A DNA stretch of 64,000 bases from Rugalucina vietnamica (GCA_964017185.1 OZ024879.1:23501456-23565455); one strand, 5' to 3'; positions 1 through 10,724 are shown, counted from the stretch's first letter. Made by a program: numbers and translations. Notes: generated by a model not told the origin, from the letters alone.

Positions 1-509
1 TCCTTGGACCAAATATAGCTGTACCTGGACCAGTCCTGGTAAATATCAGCTGGACCAAAATGGGGTATTCCTTGGACCAGATGTCCTGCTGGACCATTTA
101 TTAACTTAGGGGATAACTGTCTCCAAATTTGTCATTTGGGGAGGCAAATCGGCGGTTTTATGGTCGCAAATTCCATTTTACGGCGACGCGTAATTTGCAA
201 ACGTAAAACCACAGATTTACCTCCCTAAATGACAAATTTCAACACGGTTATCCCCATTCTAATGCTCTTCTCATTTATTTACCTTTTAAACATTTATTTT
301 GACGATATTTGCACTATGAGAAGTTGTCACCAGCGTAAAATCAAGCGTCCGCCAATGAAATGTGACGTTACGTGTTTCCGACGGTAAATCGCGGTTTTAC
401 CGTTGATGACGTTATCCAATCAGACGCCGCGTTAGCATATGGAAATGCATTAGACTAGTGAATCGAGGTCAGTAAAGACAACTTGTATTAATTAAAACAA
501 GTTCAATTT
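1..509. other. Non-coding flank with TGGACC-rich start
   Basis: No gene is visible. The first 95 bases repeat TGGACC/TGGACCA several times at irregular spacing. An inverted repeat follows (listed separately), then AT-rich sequence with a short palindrome around 380-402 (GGTAAATCGCGGTTTTACC). Confidence 0.5.
125..239. repeat. Imperfect inverted repeat (hairpin)
   Basis: The arm at 125-172 and the arm at 192-239 are imperfect reverse complements over 48 bases, separated by 19 bases. The outer ends match best (AAATTTGTCATTT). It could be a palindromic MITE or its core. No target duplication was identified. Confidence 0.6.
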
Positions 510-642
510 TTTTTAATACTGTTTATTCAGCAATATTTATAAATTTGATTATCAAAATTAAAAATGTGTCTGAAATAAAGATAACAAAATTTCATACATC
601 TGCATTTTATTCAATAATCATAATTATTTTCATTTAGCTTCC

Positions 643-1567
643 TTATGTTTTTCTTTTTATCGGAAGAAATTTACGTTGAACAGACATTCTAATGCATTTG
701 AATATGTAACGCGACGTCTGATTGGATAACTTCATATTAAAAACAGTTTCTTCTAGATTTAACGATTCTTTAGCGTTCTTATCAACTTTCTCATTTCCAT
801 ATATACCTATATGACTGGGAACCCAGCAATAGATAATTGTTTTCAATTCCGAGATGGTATGATGTTTTATTAATAGTTTTTGTATTTGAGGGTTTGTGGA
901 TGATGTATGGTTTAAGGCCTGTAGAACTGACATAGAGTCAGAAAAAATAATAAATTTGTCCTTTAAGTTACTTTCATTTATGAAGTCTAAAGCTAAGTCT
1001 ATAGCTTTAGCTTCCGCTGTGAAAATTGAAGAGCCATCAGGTAAACGTATTGTTTTGCAATTGCCGTTTGTAAAAGTAGCACAACCAACTTTGTTTTCTT
1101 CTATTGAACCATCAGTAAAAATACATTGATAGTCAATAAATTGGGATTGTAGTTGATGAAAACTTTCTTTTAGAAGGTGTGGATTTGAGTCGGATTTCTT
1201 CCCTGTATGTAGAGTTAAATTAACTTCGTTTTCTAATGCACCATGATGGTTTTTCGGAAACAAAATGTTCTTCTATTTTATCTTTTTGGATGTTTGCTGA
1301 TTCTAAAAGTGGTGCAACCCGTAAACCAAAGGACCGGATAGCCCTTGGTTTACTTTCGTAAAGCTGTACGACTTCTTCAGAAATATATGGCGGAAAAGAC
1401 ACCTTATGAACTGGATTTGATGGATTAGCAGCAATTCTAATGGCGTACTGTAGGGCAAGTTTCTCTCGTCGTAAATATAGAGATGGCTCTTCAGCCTCAA
1501 CATAGAGGCTTTGTACAGGTGATGTTCGAAAAGCACCCAGAGCTAATCTTAGGACTTGATGATGCAC
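643..1567 (-). pseudogene. ORF2 C-terminal part: RNase H domain and RT-RNase H linker
   Basis: Two overlapping frames cover this stretch: 1567-1220 (linker, with LRREKLALQYAIRI) and 1263-643 (RNase H). The RNase H part shows FTDGS near its start, an AEAKAI block, FSDSMSVL and WVPSHIGIYGNEKVD. These carry the acidic residues expected of RNase H type 1 (D in TDGS, E in AEAKA, D in SDS, D in KVD). The domain would remove RNA from the cDNA hybrid. A frameshift near 1220-1263 separates it from the linker. It lies at the C-terminal end of ORF2, just before the 3' UTR. Confidence 0.85.
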
Positions 1568-1571
1568 TGTG

Positions 1572-2945
1572 TCAAGAGAACTGATATATGATGGTCTTGC
1601 CGATCCATATACGATGGATCCATAATCTATTTTTTAAACGAATGAGGGAACGGTATAGCTGGAGAAGGACAGTGCGATCGGCACCCCAGTCTGTGTGTGA
1701 TAATACTTTCAGTAAATTTAATGCTTTTAGGCACTTGGCCTTTAAGTACTTGATATGTGGTATGAAAGAAAGTTTACGATCAAAAAGAACTCCAAGAAAT
1801 TTAAAATCTTCAACTACTGGAATAAGAGACCCATATAAATAAAGTTCAGGATCGTTGTGAACTTTCCGTAATTGACAGAAATGCACACATTGTGTTTTCG
1901 ACTTGGAAAATTTGAAAAACCATTATGTGAGGCCCAGTTTTCTATTCTGTTAATGCACTGCTGTAAGTGCCTCTCGATAGTTCTCATACTTTTTGACCTG
2001 TAACACATACAGAAATCGTCTACATATAAGGATCCATCTGTTTTAGGATCCAGACAGTTCATTATGCTGTTTATCTTAATATTGAACAAAGTTGTAGACA
2101 AGATGCTCCCTTGTGGAACACCCTGTGCTTGATCAAACTTTTCCCCACACGAACCTGGATCCAACGATCCGCAAGGCAATTTTCAATAAATGTAGCTAAT
2201 CTGCCTCGTATTCCGAGATCATGTAGATCTCGCATAATACCATGTCTCCAGGTGGTATCATAAGCTTTTTCCAAGTGGAAAAACACAGCAACAACATGCT
2301 CCTTTGCAACAAAGGCATCACGAATAAAGGTTTCCAGTCTAATTAAATTGTCGTTGGTACTTCGTTCAGAACGGAAGCCCGACTGAACAGGAGATATTAG
2401 GTTATTACTTTCTAAGTACCATACAAGTCTTACATTTATCATTCTCTCTAAGGTTTTGCAAATACAACTTGTAAGTGCTATCGGCCTATAGCTGTTAGGT
2501 TCTGCATGATCTTTTCCAGGTTTAGGAATTGGTATTATAGTACTTTCGGGAAACTTTCCAGTTTCCCACATATCATTAGAATATCTAAGAGAGCCTGGAG
2601 TGATTTTGGTGGAAGATGTTTTAACATTTGATAGTGAACTTCGTCGGGACCTGTTGCTGTATCATGGGCTTTACTGATGGCGTCTTTTAGTTCATCTAAA
2701 TTAAATTGAGAATTATATTCTTCATTATTTGAGGACTTAAAGTTTAATTTAGTCTTTTCCTGTTCTTTCTTGTATTTTTGAAATTCCTCCGAATAATGAC
2801 TGGTTGAGGAATTTGAACAAAATTGTGATGCCAAAGTATCTGCTATATCTTGTTTTGTGGAAGCTGTTTCGTTCGCATTGTTGAAGTTGTAATTAAGATG
2901 ATGATAAGTAGCAGATTTAGATTTACCAGATATTTTCCTAACCAT
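1572..2945 (-). pseudogene. ORF2 reverse transcriptase domain, catalytic Asp lost
   Basis: Frames 2945-2535, 2571-2071, 2179-1814 and 1886-1572 together give a non-LTR RT. Visible blocks are PIPKPGKD and YRPIALTS, the SGFR block, motif A as FFHLEKAYDT, GVPQGSIL, YVDD in motif C, and the thumb-side FLGVLFDRKLSF. Motif A in this family reads FFDLEKAYD; here the first catalytic Asp is His (codon CAC). At least three frameshifts are needed to link the blocks. Motif C keeps its two aspartates. The protein would have made cDNA by target-primed reverse transcription; this copy cannot. Confidence 0.88.
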
Positions 2946-4270
2946 GTCCCAAACTTTTTAGTCGGTGTTTTATAATTCAAATTAGATACGTATGTTCTCC
3001 ATGATTTGCGTTTTGCAGACTTTATAGTCCGACGGGCTTTTGCTCTAGAATTCCTATAAATATTTAAATTTTCATGCGTTGGGAACTTGCAGAACTTCGA
3101 CAAAGTGTCTTTTCGTTGTTTGATAGCCTCTTTACAATCGTCATTGTACCATGGGTTACTTTTCTTTGGGTTTGTCGAGGTTTTGGGGATACATTTCTCA
3201 GAAATATTTATTAAAGAAGAAGTAAAGTAAGTTATAGGATCAGAAGAATCTGACAGAGTAGTATCAGTAAGGGACTCATTACATAAGGTATTAAATAAAT
3301 CCCAATTTGCTTTATGTAATTTCCATTTGGGGTTATGGTCTTCATCATGAGTCCGAACGCTTTCAATCAAAATTGGAAAGTGGTCAGATCCACGTTGATC
3401 TTCACAAACAGACCAGTCATAGTCAAGATAGAGAGAGGGGTGACAGAGTGAAAGATCAAGAGATGAGAAAGTGCCTTTACCAGAATCTAGATAAGTTTTC
3501 GATTTATCATTCATCAAACAAATGTCGTTTTTCGTGATGAAATCCTCGATTAATTCTCCTCTGGGATCATTGTCATTACAACCCCAAAGCACATTATGAC
3601 CATTGAAGTCACCTACTAACATATAGGGTGAAGGAAGCTGTTCAAGTAAAGAAGTCAGTTGTTCAGATCTTAAAAGATAAGAGGGAGGGATATAGATTGA
3701 GCAGAAAGTTATCTCTTTCTCGAGAGTAACGGAAACAGCTACCGCTTGTAGATCCTTTTAAGTTTAATATGACGTTGTGGTAATGTTGAATGGACAAGTA
3801 AAGAGCTTCCACCAGATGCTCTTAGACAATCCAAGTGAATGTGATTGTAAACATTAAATAAAATATAAAGGTTTGATCCTTTGGAAGCAGTAAAAACATT
3901 CAAAGGGAGATAGTATGGACTTTATTGCGCAATTTCGGGTAATGAACCCTCGTCAGTAGCCCTTTTTAAACCGGCAACGAACGCCAGACTGCAATTTCGA
4001 GAATTTACACGAGGAGTCTAAATCAAAGACATATTCCTAAATTGGGTCAAATAATTAAAAAATGTTAAGAAGTATGTTTCTAAACGTGAGTGTTTTGAAC
4101 ACTCTGAATATCTTAAAGCCTTTCAAAGTAAATGTGTCATTAGGTTTGAGGAAAGTTTCTTGTAGACAGAAAACAGAAGGCCTAAGTAGTGACAAAAGAA
4201 GTAGTAGTTCTTCAAAACGTGGTTTTACACCTCGACAGTTCCATTGTATTATTTTATATTTGCTACCCAT
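2946..4270 (-). pseudogene. ORF2 N-terminal endonuclease domain, interrupted
   Basis: ORF2 starts at ATG 4270-4268. The first residues read QWNCRG and then CLQET, the Asn and Glu motifs of AP-type endonucleases. After residue KGFKIF the frame runs into an inserted repeat (3857-4105). The endonuclease resumes near 3856 (NVYNHIH), then LVGDFNGHN and SDHFPI at 3622-3360 give the Asp/Asn and Asp-His catalytic motifs. A further frameshift lies near 3750. A basic linker (RAKARRTIKSAKRKSW) leads to the RT. The native enzyme nicks target DNA to prime reverse transcription. Confidence 0.85.
3857..4105. repeat. Dispersed repeat inserted in the endonuclease domain
   Basis: The endonuclease reading is good up to about 4107 and from about 3856 down, with unrelated sequence between. 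This sequence is closely similar, in the same orientation, to 60875-61125 (for example TTTGATCCTTTGGAAGCAG and GAAGTATGTTTCTAAACGT). It is therefore a mobile or dispersed repeat of about 250 bp, younger than the host element. Its class is unknown. I saw no convincing terminal repeats. Confidence 0.65.
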
Positions 4271-5552
4271 TAAATAATTTAGAGAGGAGATTTAAATGCG
4301 TGACCTTTCGTTTAAATGTAGACTGGAAACTTCTACTTTGGAGCTGTGATTGGTGACCGAGGACGATGGCCACGGGAACCAGGGCGCGAGGCAACCTCGT
4401 CCATCTCCATGGCATCGTCATTAGCCAGAGCTCCAAATTTGTTATACTGTTGGACGGGATCATCTGATCCCTTCTGCACCCTACTGGATGCAGAATGTGG
4501 TTTTGCGTTTGTACTCGGTTGATTTGGTTTTGAACTTTTGCTTGTTCTGACAGAGATTTGCTTGATGTTACGTTCTGATTTTGAGAAATATTGTTTCTGT
4601 TTGGTTTCCTCGCAATGAGAACTTTTGAACTCTCTGTAATCTTACAGTTTTCGACACTGTATTGTGTAGCAGTTGTTTTGGTTTCTGGTTTGGCAGCAAG
4701 TTATTTGACTGTATGTGAGAAACTAAATTCAGGCTTCTGTTCAAGTTGTTTTCGAGCTTCAAGATATGTCAAGTTCTTTGTTATCTTCAATCGCATGATT
4801 TCTTTTTCCTTCTTCCATGTTTCGCATTCATTTGACCGTGATAGATGTGCTCCGCCACAGTTGACACATTTTATGGGGTTTTTGCAGTGATTTGTATGAT
4901 GATCATGGTTTCCCATACCACATCTTTCACAGACTGACCCTGGGTCAACTGGGCATTTGTCCTCATGGTGTCCAAACTTCTGACAATTAAAGCATCTCAA
5001 AGGATTTGGTATGTACAGATCAACAGGAATAATTTGATAAAAGATTTTCAGAGATTTAGGTGGTACAACTGAGTCAAATGTTAAAAGGATGGTATTCGTG
5101 TTGATTGTGTCTTGTCCTTTTTTAACTGTGAAGCGTTTTACTGCTGTAACACCTTGATTTTCCAAGTACTCGAGTATGTTCTTTTCCGATTCTCCTTTGA
5201 GATTTCTGTCTCTGATTATGCCTTTGGAAGAGTTTAGAGTTTTGTGTGGTTTAACCTCTACTGGTAGATTGAAGAACTTTTTTTATTTTAAAAGAATGTC
5301 TGTTTGCATTTTCCTTGTTGTTTCTACTAACAATGTTCCGTTTTTTAATTTCTTTACAGATTTTGGTGTACCTATCATAGATTCAATTTGTTTCTCAATA
5401 ACGAAAGGTGACAGTGATGTAACTTGTGTTTCTTTGTTTGTTGACTCAATAATAATAAACTTTGGAAAAATTTCTTGTGCTCTAAACAGTGTCGAAGCGT
5501 CTTTATCGTCGTCGGAGTCCGGTCGTTGTCGTTTGTGTGCCATTGAATCCAT
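4263..5552 (-). pseudogene. ORF1 (gag-like, CCHC zinc knuckles) of the non-LTR element
   Basis: ORF1 starts at ATG 5552-5550. The N-terminus is acidic and low complexity (RQRPDSDDDKD). A frameshift in the T-run near 5278-5284 breaks it; the frame then continues at 5165-4701. Here are the knuckles CFNCQKFGHHEDKC, CERCGMGNHDHHTNHC and CVNCGGAHLSRSNEC, followed by a Lys/Glu-rich stretch. Further shifts near 4720 and 4500 lead to the end at 4263. Such proteins bind element RNA and chaperone integration. The stop overlaps the ORF2 start in ATGGGTAG (4270-4263). Confidence 0.82.
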
Positions 5553-6210
5553 TTTTTTTTAGTTTTAAGTCTCGACGGCTATGCGCTTCACCCTCCTTGG
5601 AGCCCTACAAGGGGACACTATACGGAAACGGCTCTCCAGTTTCCAGCGCCAAAGCTACATACCCGTCATACTCGCCGTGCAAGATTCCAAAGTACTTCAG
5701 ACTACCCAAGCTTTAACAACAAATGAATATTAAGTCAGATGTCTAATAAAGAAAACCGAAATAGCATTCAGACGTTGTACCCACCCTGCCTCTCAACCTA
5801 GACCCAAGTAACCCAGAAATACCGAAAAACAAGCCCGTCGATTGACCCTTAAACCACCGCCTTCTGAGATATAGGGAAAAGGATGATTAAATGAAGAAAT
5901 TTGGAACACGGTTGCGTATCATTCGATACTGAAAAAGTTAGAAGGAAGAAGAGATCTCAGGGCAAGGCATGGCAGCCGATTGACCGTGTCGAGCCTCCAC
6001 GACCTCCCGTTTACACCGAATCCGAGGCCAAAGAGGCGTGTTGAGACAGGTGAAGATCTCTGGCCTTTCCCTCAACCTCCAGGATCCTCTTCTCCGGCTT
6101 ACGGGTATCCACCCACGGCAAACAGGTGGCACCTCTTTTGACCGGGTTTTACGGTTCCGCATGAGGGAGCGACCGGCCTATTCTAATCCGGGTCCGGTAC
6201 GGGCCGTCCT
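5553..6210 (-). promoter_or_regulatory. 5' leader of the non-LTR element, copy 1
   Basis: This stretch lies between the ORF1 start and the inferred 5' end (minus-strand GGCCCGTACC at about 6210). Non-LTR leaders usually carry an internal promoter, but no specific promoter motif was recognised. It is near-identical to 6278-6932. Confidence 0.6.
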
Positions 6211-6932
6211 GAACACTGTTGTAGCGTCTAAATCGTCGTCAGAATCCGGTCGTTGTCATTTGTGTGCCAGTGAATCCATAATTTTATTTTTAAGTCTCAA
6301 CGGCTATGCGCTTCACCCTCCTTGGAGCCCTACAAGGGGACGCTATACGGAAACGGCTCTCCAGTTTCCAGCGCCAAAGCTACATACCCGTCATACTCGC
6401 CGTGCAAGATTCCAAAGTACTTCAGACTACCCAAGCTTTAACAACAACTGAATATTAAGTCAGATGTCTAATAAAGAAAACCGAAATAACATTCAGACGT
6501 TGTACCCACCCTGCCTCTCAACCTAGACCCAAGTAAGCCAGAAATACCGAAAGACAAGCCCGTCGATTGACCCTTAAACCACCGCCTTCTGAGATATAGG
6601 AAAAAGGATGATAAAATGAAGAAATTTGGAACACGGTTGCGTATCATTCGATACTGAGAAAGTTAGAAGGAAGAAGAGATCTCAGGGCAAGACATGGCAG
6701 CCGATTGACTGTGTCGAGCCTCCACGGCCTCCCGTTTACACCGAATCCGAGGCCAAAGAGGCGTGTTGAGACAGGTGAAGATCTCTGGCCTGTCCCTCAA
6801 CCTCCAGGATCCTCTTCTCCGGCTTACGGGTATCCACCCACGGCAAACAGGTGGCACCTCTTTTGACCGGGTTTTACGGTTCCGCATGAGGGAGCGACCG
6901 GCCTATTCTAATCCGGGTCTGGTACGGGCCGC
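6211..6932 (-). repeat. Second, tandem 5'-end copy of the non-LTR element
   Basis: Bases 5486-6210 repeat at 6211-6932 with an offset of about 725. The unit holds the first codons of ORF1 plus the leader. In this copy the reading becomes MDSLAHK then a stop. Both units end at the same point (GGCCCGTACC on the minus strand), which marks the element's real 5' terminus. The unit is joined at about 6932 to gypsy integrase sequence. Confidence 0.8.
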
Positions 6933-7728
6933 ATGTACTGTTGCAAAAGTGCTTATGGAAAATGTGCTTTGTCGATTTGGAATTCCCCAAGTTATCCATT
7001 CTGATCAAGGACGTCAATTTGAAAGTAATTTGTTTCAAGAAATGTGCAAATTGCTAGGTATACACAAGACGCGCACCACCCCTTACCATCCACAGAGCGA
7101 CGGAATGGTTGAACGGTTCAACCGTACGCTTGCGGCGATGCTTTCCGCGTACGTCAGTGAAAATCATAGAGATTGGGATGAACAGTTACCTAACGTTACC
7201 ATGGCCTACCGAAGTTCCGAGCATGAAACAACCGGGATGAGTCCCAACATGCTTATGTTTGGTCGCGAAGTTTCAACACCGCTTGACCTCGTGTATGAGC
7301 TCCCAAATCTGAGTAAACCGATCCCAAGCAATCAATGGGTTTGGGAATTACGGGACCGCATAGAAAGGGCACACGCGCTCGTACGTCAATACACACAGCA
7401 GGCTATGCATAGGCAAAAACGAAATCGCGATGCGCGAATGTCCTATGAAACATTTAAAATTGGAGATCAAGTGTTTGTACATTTCCCTGTGAAGAAGGTT
7501 TGCACCTCTGCAAAGCTGACGCCTTTCTGGAGGGGTCCATTCAAAGTTACTGGCAAACTGTCAGAAGTTTTGTGCAAAGTAAATTGTGGTCGCAGTAATG
7601 CTGAGCAAATGATTCACTGTGACAGAATAAAGTTGTGCAGACAACAAGTTCTAAGAGGTGAACTTGAACAGTCTGATATAGTAGGTCATGAAGAAGGTCA
7701 TGCACATGAACCTGAGAATAATGATTAG
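6933..7728 (+). pseudogene. pol: Ty3/gypsy pol fragment: integrase core C-terminal half and GPY/F domain
   Basis: The open frame begins inside the antisense of the LINE leader at 6763, but integrase sequence starts only at about 6933. It shows HSDQGRQFES (second catalytic Asp), TTPYHPQSDGMVERFNR (catalytic Glu), NMLMFGRE, and WRGPFKV of the GPY/F module. The first catalytic Asp, RNase H, RT, protease and gag are missing, cut off at the LINE junction. The enzyme would join element ends to host DNA. A TAG at 7726-7728 stops the frame, but the same frame stays open to 8940. The copy is 5'-truncated, not functional. Confidence 0.88.
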
Positions 7729-8940
7729 CCTGAAGCAGATAGAGATAATGAGACAGATGAAGTAGAAGAATTAGAATCTGCTCACCAGCCCGTTATGGAC
7801 ACAGACAGAGATTATGAATCTGAAAGTAAGAGAGTCCGTAGAAAACCTGTTTGGGCTAAGGATTACGTTTTCTCTTGCAGGATGGTGAACACAAAACAGA
7901 CTAAGAGAAAAGACAACAGCTTGCCAATGTCGGAGGAAACAAAGACAAGATGCAGCTGGTGTAAGGGGTTGTTTGAGCCAGGAACCCCGTATGAACAGCA
8001 CCTGATAAAGTGTTATAGAAATAGGTGGACATGTTACTCCTGTGGATGTACATTCAAGCAGAAGTCGTACCTGGAGAAACACAAAAGGACACAGCATCAG
8101 GCTTGGGCCAGTGTAAACAGGATGCTGAAGAAAGCTCCGGGACCTTTGAAAAGTGGTCAGAAGAAAACCAGCACAGTAACCAAAGTTGTCGAAAGTGAAA
8201 AGAAAGACATGAGTAAAAAGGAAAGAAAGGTCAATGATGATAGTGAAAAGAGAAATTCTGATGCGGATCTCCAAAGAAAGGAAGAGACTGTGCCCAAACC
8301 AAAGAAGGATGAAGGTTTGATTCTGGTTTCCGGGAACAATTCTGATTGGGATAGTTCGCCCAACGTTTCTCTGGAGGGAGATTTGCAAATCTCAGAGGAT
8401 AGTGAGGTACAAAGTAACAATGGCTCAGAGAGTAGCCCTAGATCAAAAGAGATTCAAGGTGATGAAGGCGAAAGCGAAGTTAACAGGGAGAAAGCTGGAG
8501 AAAAGAGTGAAGAGGCTAAACCTTCTCAAAGCGACGTCTCTCTCCTGAAAGGTCGCCTCTTCCGAAAAGCAACAACACCAGTTAAACCATTGGCTCCACA
8601 AAAGCATAAACTAAAGAGTACGGATACTCTGAACATGGCATCCGATTCTAAACGCTCTTGTCAAAGTCAAGGCAAGAAAATTCTCATCCAGTGCTCAAGA
8701 TCTGACAAAGAGAAATCGTCAGAGCAGGAAACAATCATCTTCGAAGATGGTGAAAGCATCTTCAAGAATTCTGTGTTGACAGCGGGAGGACTTAAGCGAC
8801 AGAAGAAAGATGATTCAATGATCATTAATGTTGGAGATGTGTTCCCAGAAGGCAGGATTGATACTGGGTCCATTCAGCTGAGATTATCCACGGGTGGAAA
8901 GGTGGAAATGGAATTTACATATTTGCCAGCTGACGTGTAA
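7729..8940 (+). CDS. Pol tail and zinc-finger third ORF of the gypsy element
   Basis: The frame continues in phase after the TAG. To about 7866 it is an acidic pol tail ending in VRRKPVWAKDYV, a usual gypsy C-terminal motif. From ATG 7882 a distinct 352-residue protein begins (ATG 7795 would give 381). It has a CSWC...HLIKC block, then a C2H2 finger CYSCGCTFKQKSYLEKHKRTQH at its N-terminal end, and then a long Lys/Ser/Glu-rich, probably disordered region. Its C-terminus is more hydrophobic (IQLRLSTGG). Function is unknown. A DNA- or RNA-binding accessory role is inference. It is not a recognisable envelope: no signal peptide or membrane segment is seen. Confidence 0.75.
   Translation, partial: PEADRDNETDEVEELESAHQPVMDTDRDYESESKRVRRKPVWAKDYVFSCRMVNTKQTKRKDNSLPMSEETKTRCSWCKGLFEPGTPYEQHLIKCYRNRWTCYSCGCTFKQKSYLEKHKRTQHQAWASVNRMLKKAPGPLKSGQKKTSTVTKVVESEKKDMSKKERKVNDDSEKRNSDADLQRKEETVPKPKKDEGLILVSGNNSDWDSSPNVSLEGDLQISEDSEVQSNNGSESSPRSKEIQGDEGESEVNREKAGEKSEEAKPSQSDVSLLKGRLFRKATTPVKPLAPQKHKLKSTDTLNMASDSKRSCQSQGKKILIQCSRSDKEKSSEQETIIFEDGESIFKNSVLTAGGLKRQKKDDSMIINVGDVFPEGRIDTGSIQLRLSTGGKVEMEFTYLPADV
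7864..7880 (+). promoter_or_regulatory. Candidate 3' splice acceptor before the third ORF
   Basis: A pyrimidine-rich tract (TACGTTTTCTCTTGCAG) ends in AG at 7879-7880, and an ATG in the frame of the zinc-finger ORF follows one base later at 7882. A spliced subgenomic RNA would let this ORF be translated without pol. No donor can be assigned because the 5' half of the element is missing. Confidence 0.5.
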
Positions 8941-10700
8941 TTTTGAAAAGTTAACAGACTTTATTAATACGACCAGGGTTATTGAAATTACCAGCTTTTA
9001 TTTTCGATCATACAGGGCATGATGTGTAGCTCAGTTGATAATAAGTCAGAAAAAGCTTTGAATTTTGATTTTAAAAAAAATTGTATGAGATAAAAGGTAT
9101 CTCATATAGCTTAAGTAAAGCTAAGTGTATATGTGACTGAAAAAAAGTTGTTGATGATGATGATGATGATGATGATGATGTTGATGTCGAAGATGATGAT
9201 GATTCAAAGAAATTGTATAAAAATAATGTTTATGTCATGATTTTTAGTTGTTCGTTTGATGCGAGGACGCATATACCCGGAGGCGTGGGTAGTGTGACAA
9301 AATCATTATTTTTGCATGTCGGTCTTTATAAGAAAGTACCGGCGATTAATTCGCTTCGTTTTGTTTTTCAAAAACATCATACCCACAAAAAAACTAATAA
9401 AATTCAAAAATATCACGTCACCTGGATGTAAGAAGAAGGAGAAGATATTAAGGGCACAGCACTTTACTTCATCCTTTCAACCTTACTCTCTCCATCTGAC
9501 TATGTATATATTGGCCCACACATACCATGTACCATGTAATCACCTTAATCTTGTACTTTCTTCCCATGCCAACGGCCGGGGATAGTAATTCCGTCTGGTT
9601 AAAGCATGCAAAGGAGTGGCTGTTACTAAACTGGGACCCTTGCTATCTCCGACCAATGGTTATGGGGTAGATATATTGTATAATTCTGTCTAAATATGTT
9701 TTCAGCTCTTTGCTTTTCAGATAGGCCCATCCAAACCATGGTCAATGTCAATATATAAAAATGTCAATATACAAAAATGACATTAGTAACTTATCTTTTT
9801 TTTACACACGATTGGTTACGAACTACGACTTAGATTGGATTACGATAACTCAGAATGCCCCCTGATTGGAACTACCTAAGGAATGTCGCGACCCACCCAA
9901 TCCACAACCAAAAATACCCTTTCACAAACCAAAAACATATATATGGTACAGCAACTTCATAAAACTACTTAGCAACTTCATAAAACTACTTTGGTAACTC
10001 CACTCTGTACCATGACATATTTCGAAATCTTTAGGCCGCGGGTATCAAACTTCAAAATAAAGATGATACGGATGTTCAGCCCTGATATTATATAAGAACA
10101 TCCTATCATCAGCCACTAGTAGGACAATGCACCCCCGTCTCTACTGGTAAAACGTCCAGCCCGCTTAAGGTTTCTCCGGCTTGCATCACAGATACCACTC
10201 CTGCTCCTCCTCACAGAAACTCATCGCTCAGCCTATCTTCTTTTATGCTCACTGTTCGACCAAGGCGTTCAAAATTCTAAAAAGAAGTGCTCCTTCCATT
10301 TTACCGGCTTGACTTGCATTATCAGTATACGTTGGGCACAGGCGAAAAGCGCGATTTGCATTTTGCTGTCACCGCCACGATTTGCAGCCCAGAAGCACTT
10401 AACCTTCGTCCTTGTGGTGGAATCTTGGATTAAGTCCGTTCAGCCCGGCATGACGAAAAACTGCCACTTTTTACTACTACTACTACTATTAAAAAAAGTG
10501 TAGATTGACTATATTTTACTTTGTATTTGCAATGAATTTAAGGGAAAATGCAAGCACTTCTGGTAATCTTTCAGGCGCTTGATCTCCAATCACAAGCATC
10601 TATTTGATACAAATCAAAACGGTCGCGCGAGTTACCGTCTAGGTCGCTAGGTAGCCTGACAACCCCGTTTCTAAGGTAATTTTAAAAATAGACTCGCCCG
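8941..10700. other. Gypsy 3' flank and AT-rich spacer, no gene
   Basis: No coding region is supported. It should include the 3' untranslated part of the gypsy element and, if the promoter at 10.7 kb belongs to it, much of the LTR U3. The purine run at 9429-9443 (AAGAAGAAGGAGAAG) could be a polypurine tract, but the LTR start was not fixed. A short direct repeat (AGCAACTTCATAAAACTACTT) occurs near 9951 and 9971. Confidence 0.4.
9152..9204 (+). repeat. (GAT)n microsatellite
   Basis: About nine near-perfect GAT units, an interruption (GTTGATGTCGAA), then four more GAT units. Confidence 0.9.
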
Positions 10701-10724
10701 CATAGTAGATTCGTCCAAAGTGTG

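Larger units (their letters stand above)
510..6210 (-). mobile_element. Non-LTR retrotransposon, RNase H-bearing (I-like), degenerate near-full copy
   Basis: Reading the minus strand from about 6210 down to about 510 gives a 5' leader, ORF1 with CCHC knuckles, then ORF2 with an apurinic-type endonuclease, RT and RNase H. This order is typical of the I/Nimb/Ingi-like groups. The 3' end is placed near 510, where AATAAACAG and a short A-run occur on the minus strand; no clear target duplication was found. Several frameshifts, a catalytic substitution in the RT and an inserted repeat make it inactive. The clade call is from domain order and motifs only. Confidence 0.85.

Noticed and set aside
7771-8420. 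Minus-strand frames opposite the zinc-finger ORF
   Set aside because: They are shadows of the plus-strand coding sequence, with no motifs.
7882-8940. Reading the third ORF as a viral envelope
   Set aside because: No signal peptide, membrane segment or glycosylation-rich ectodomain; it is charged and bears zinc-binding motifs.
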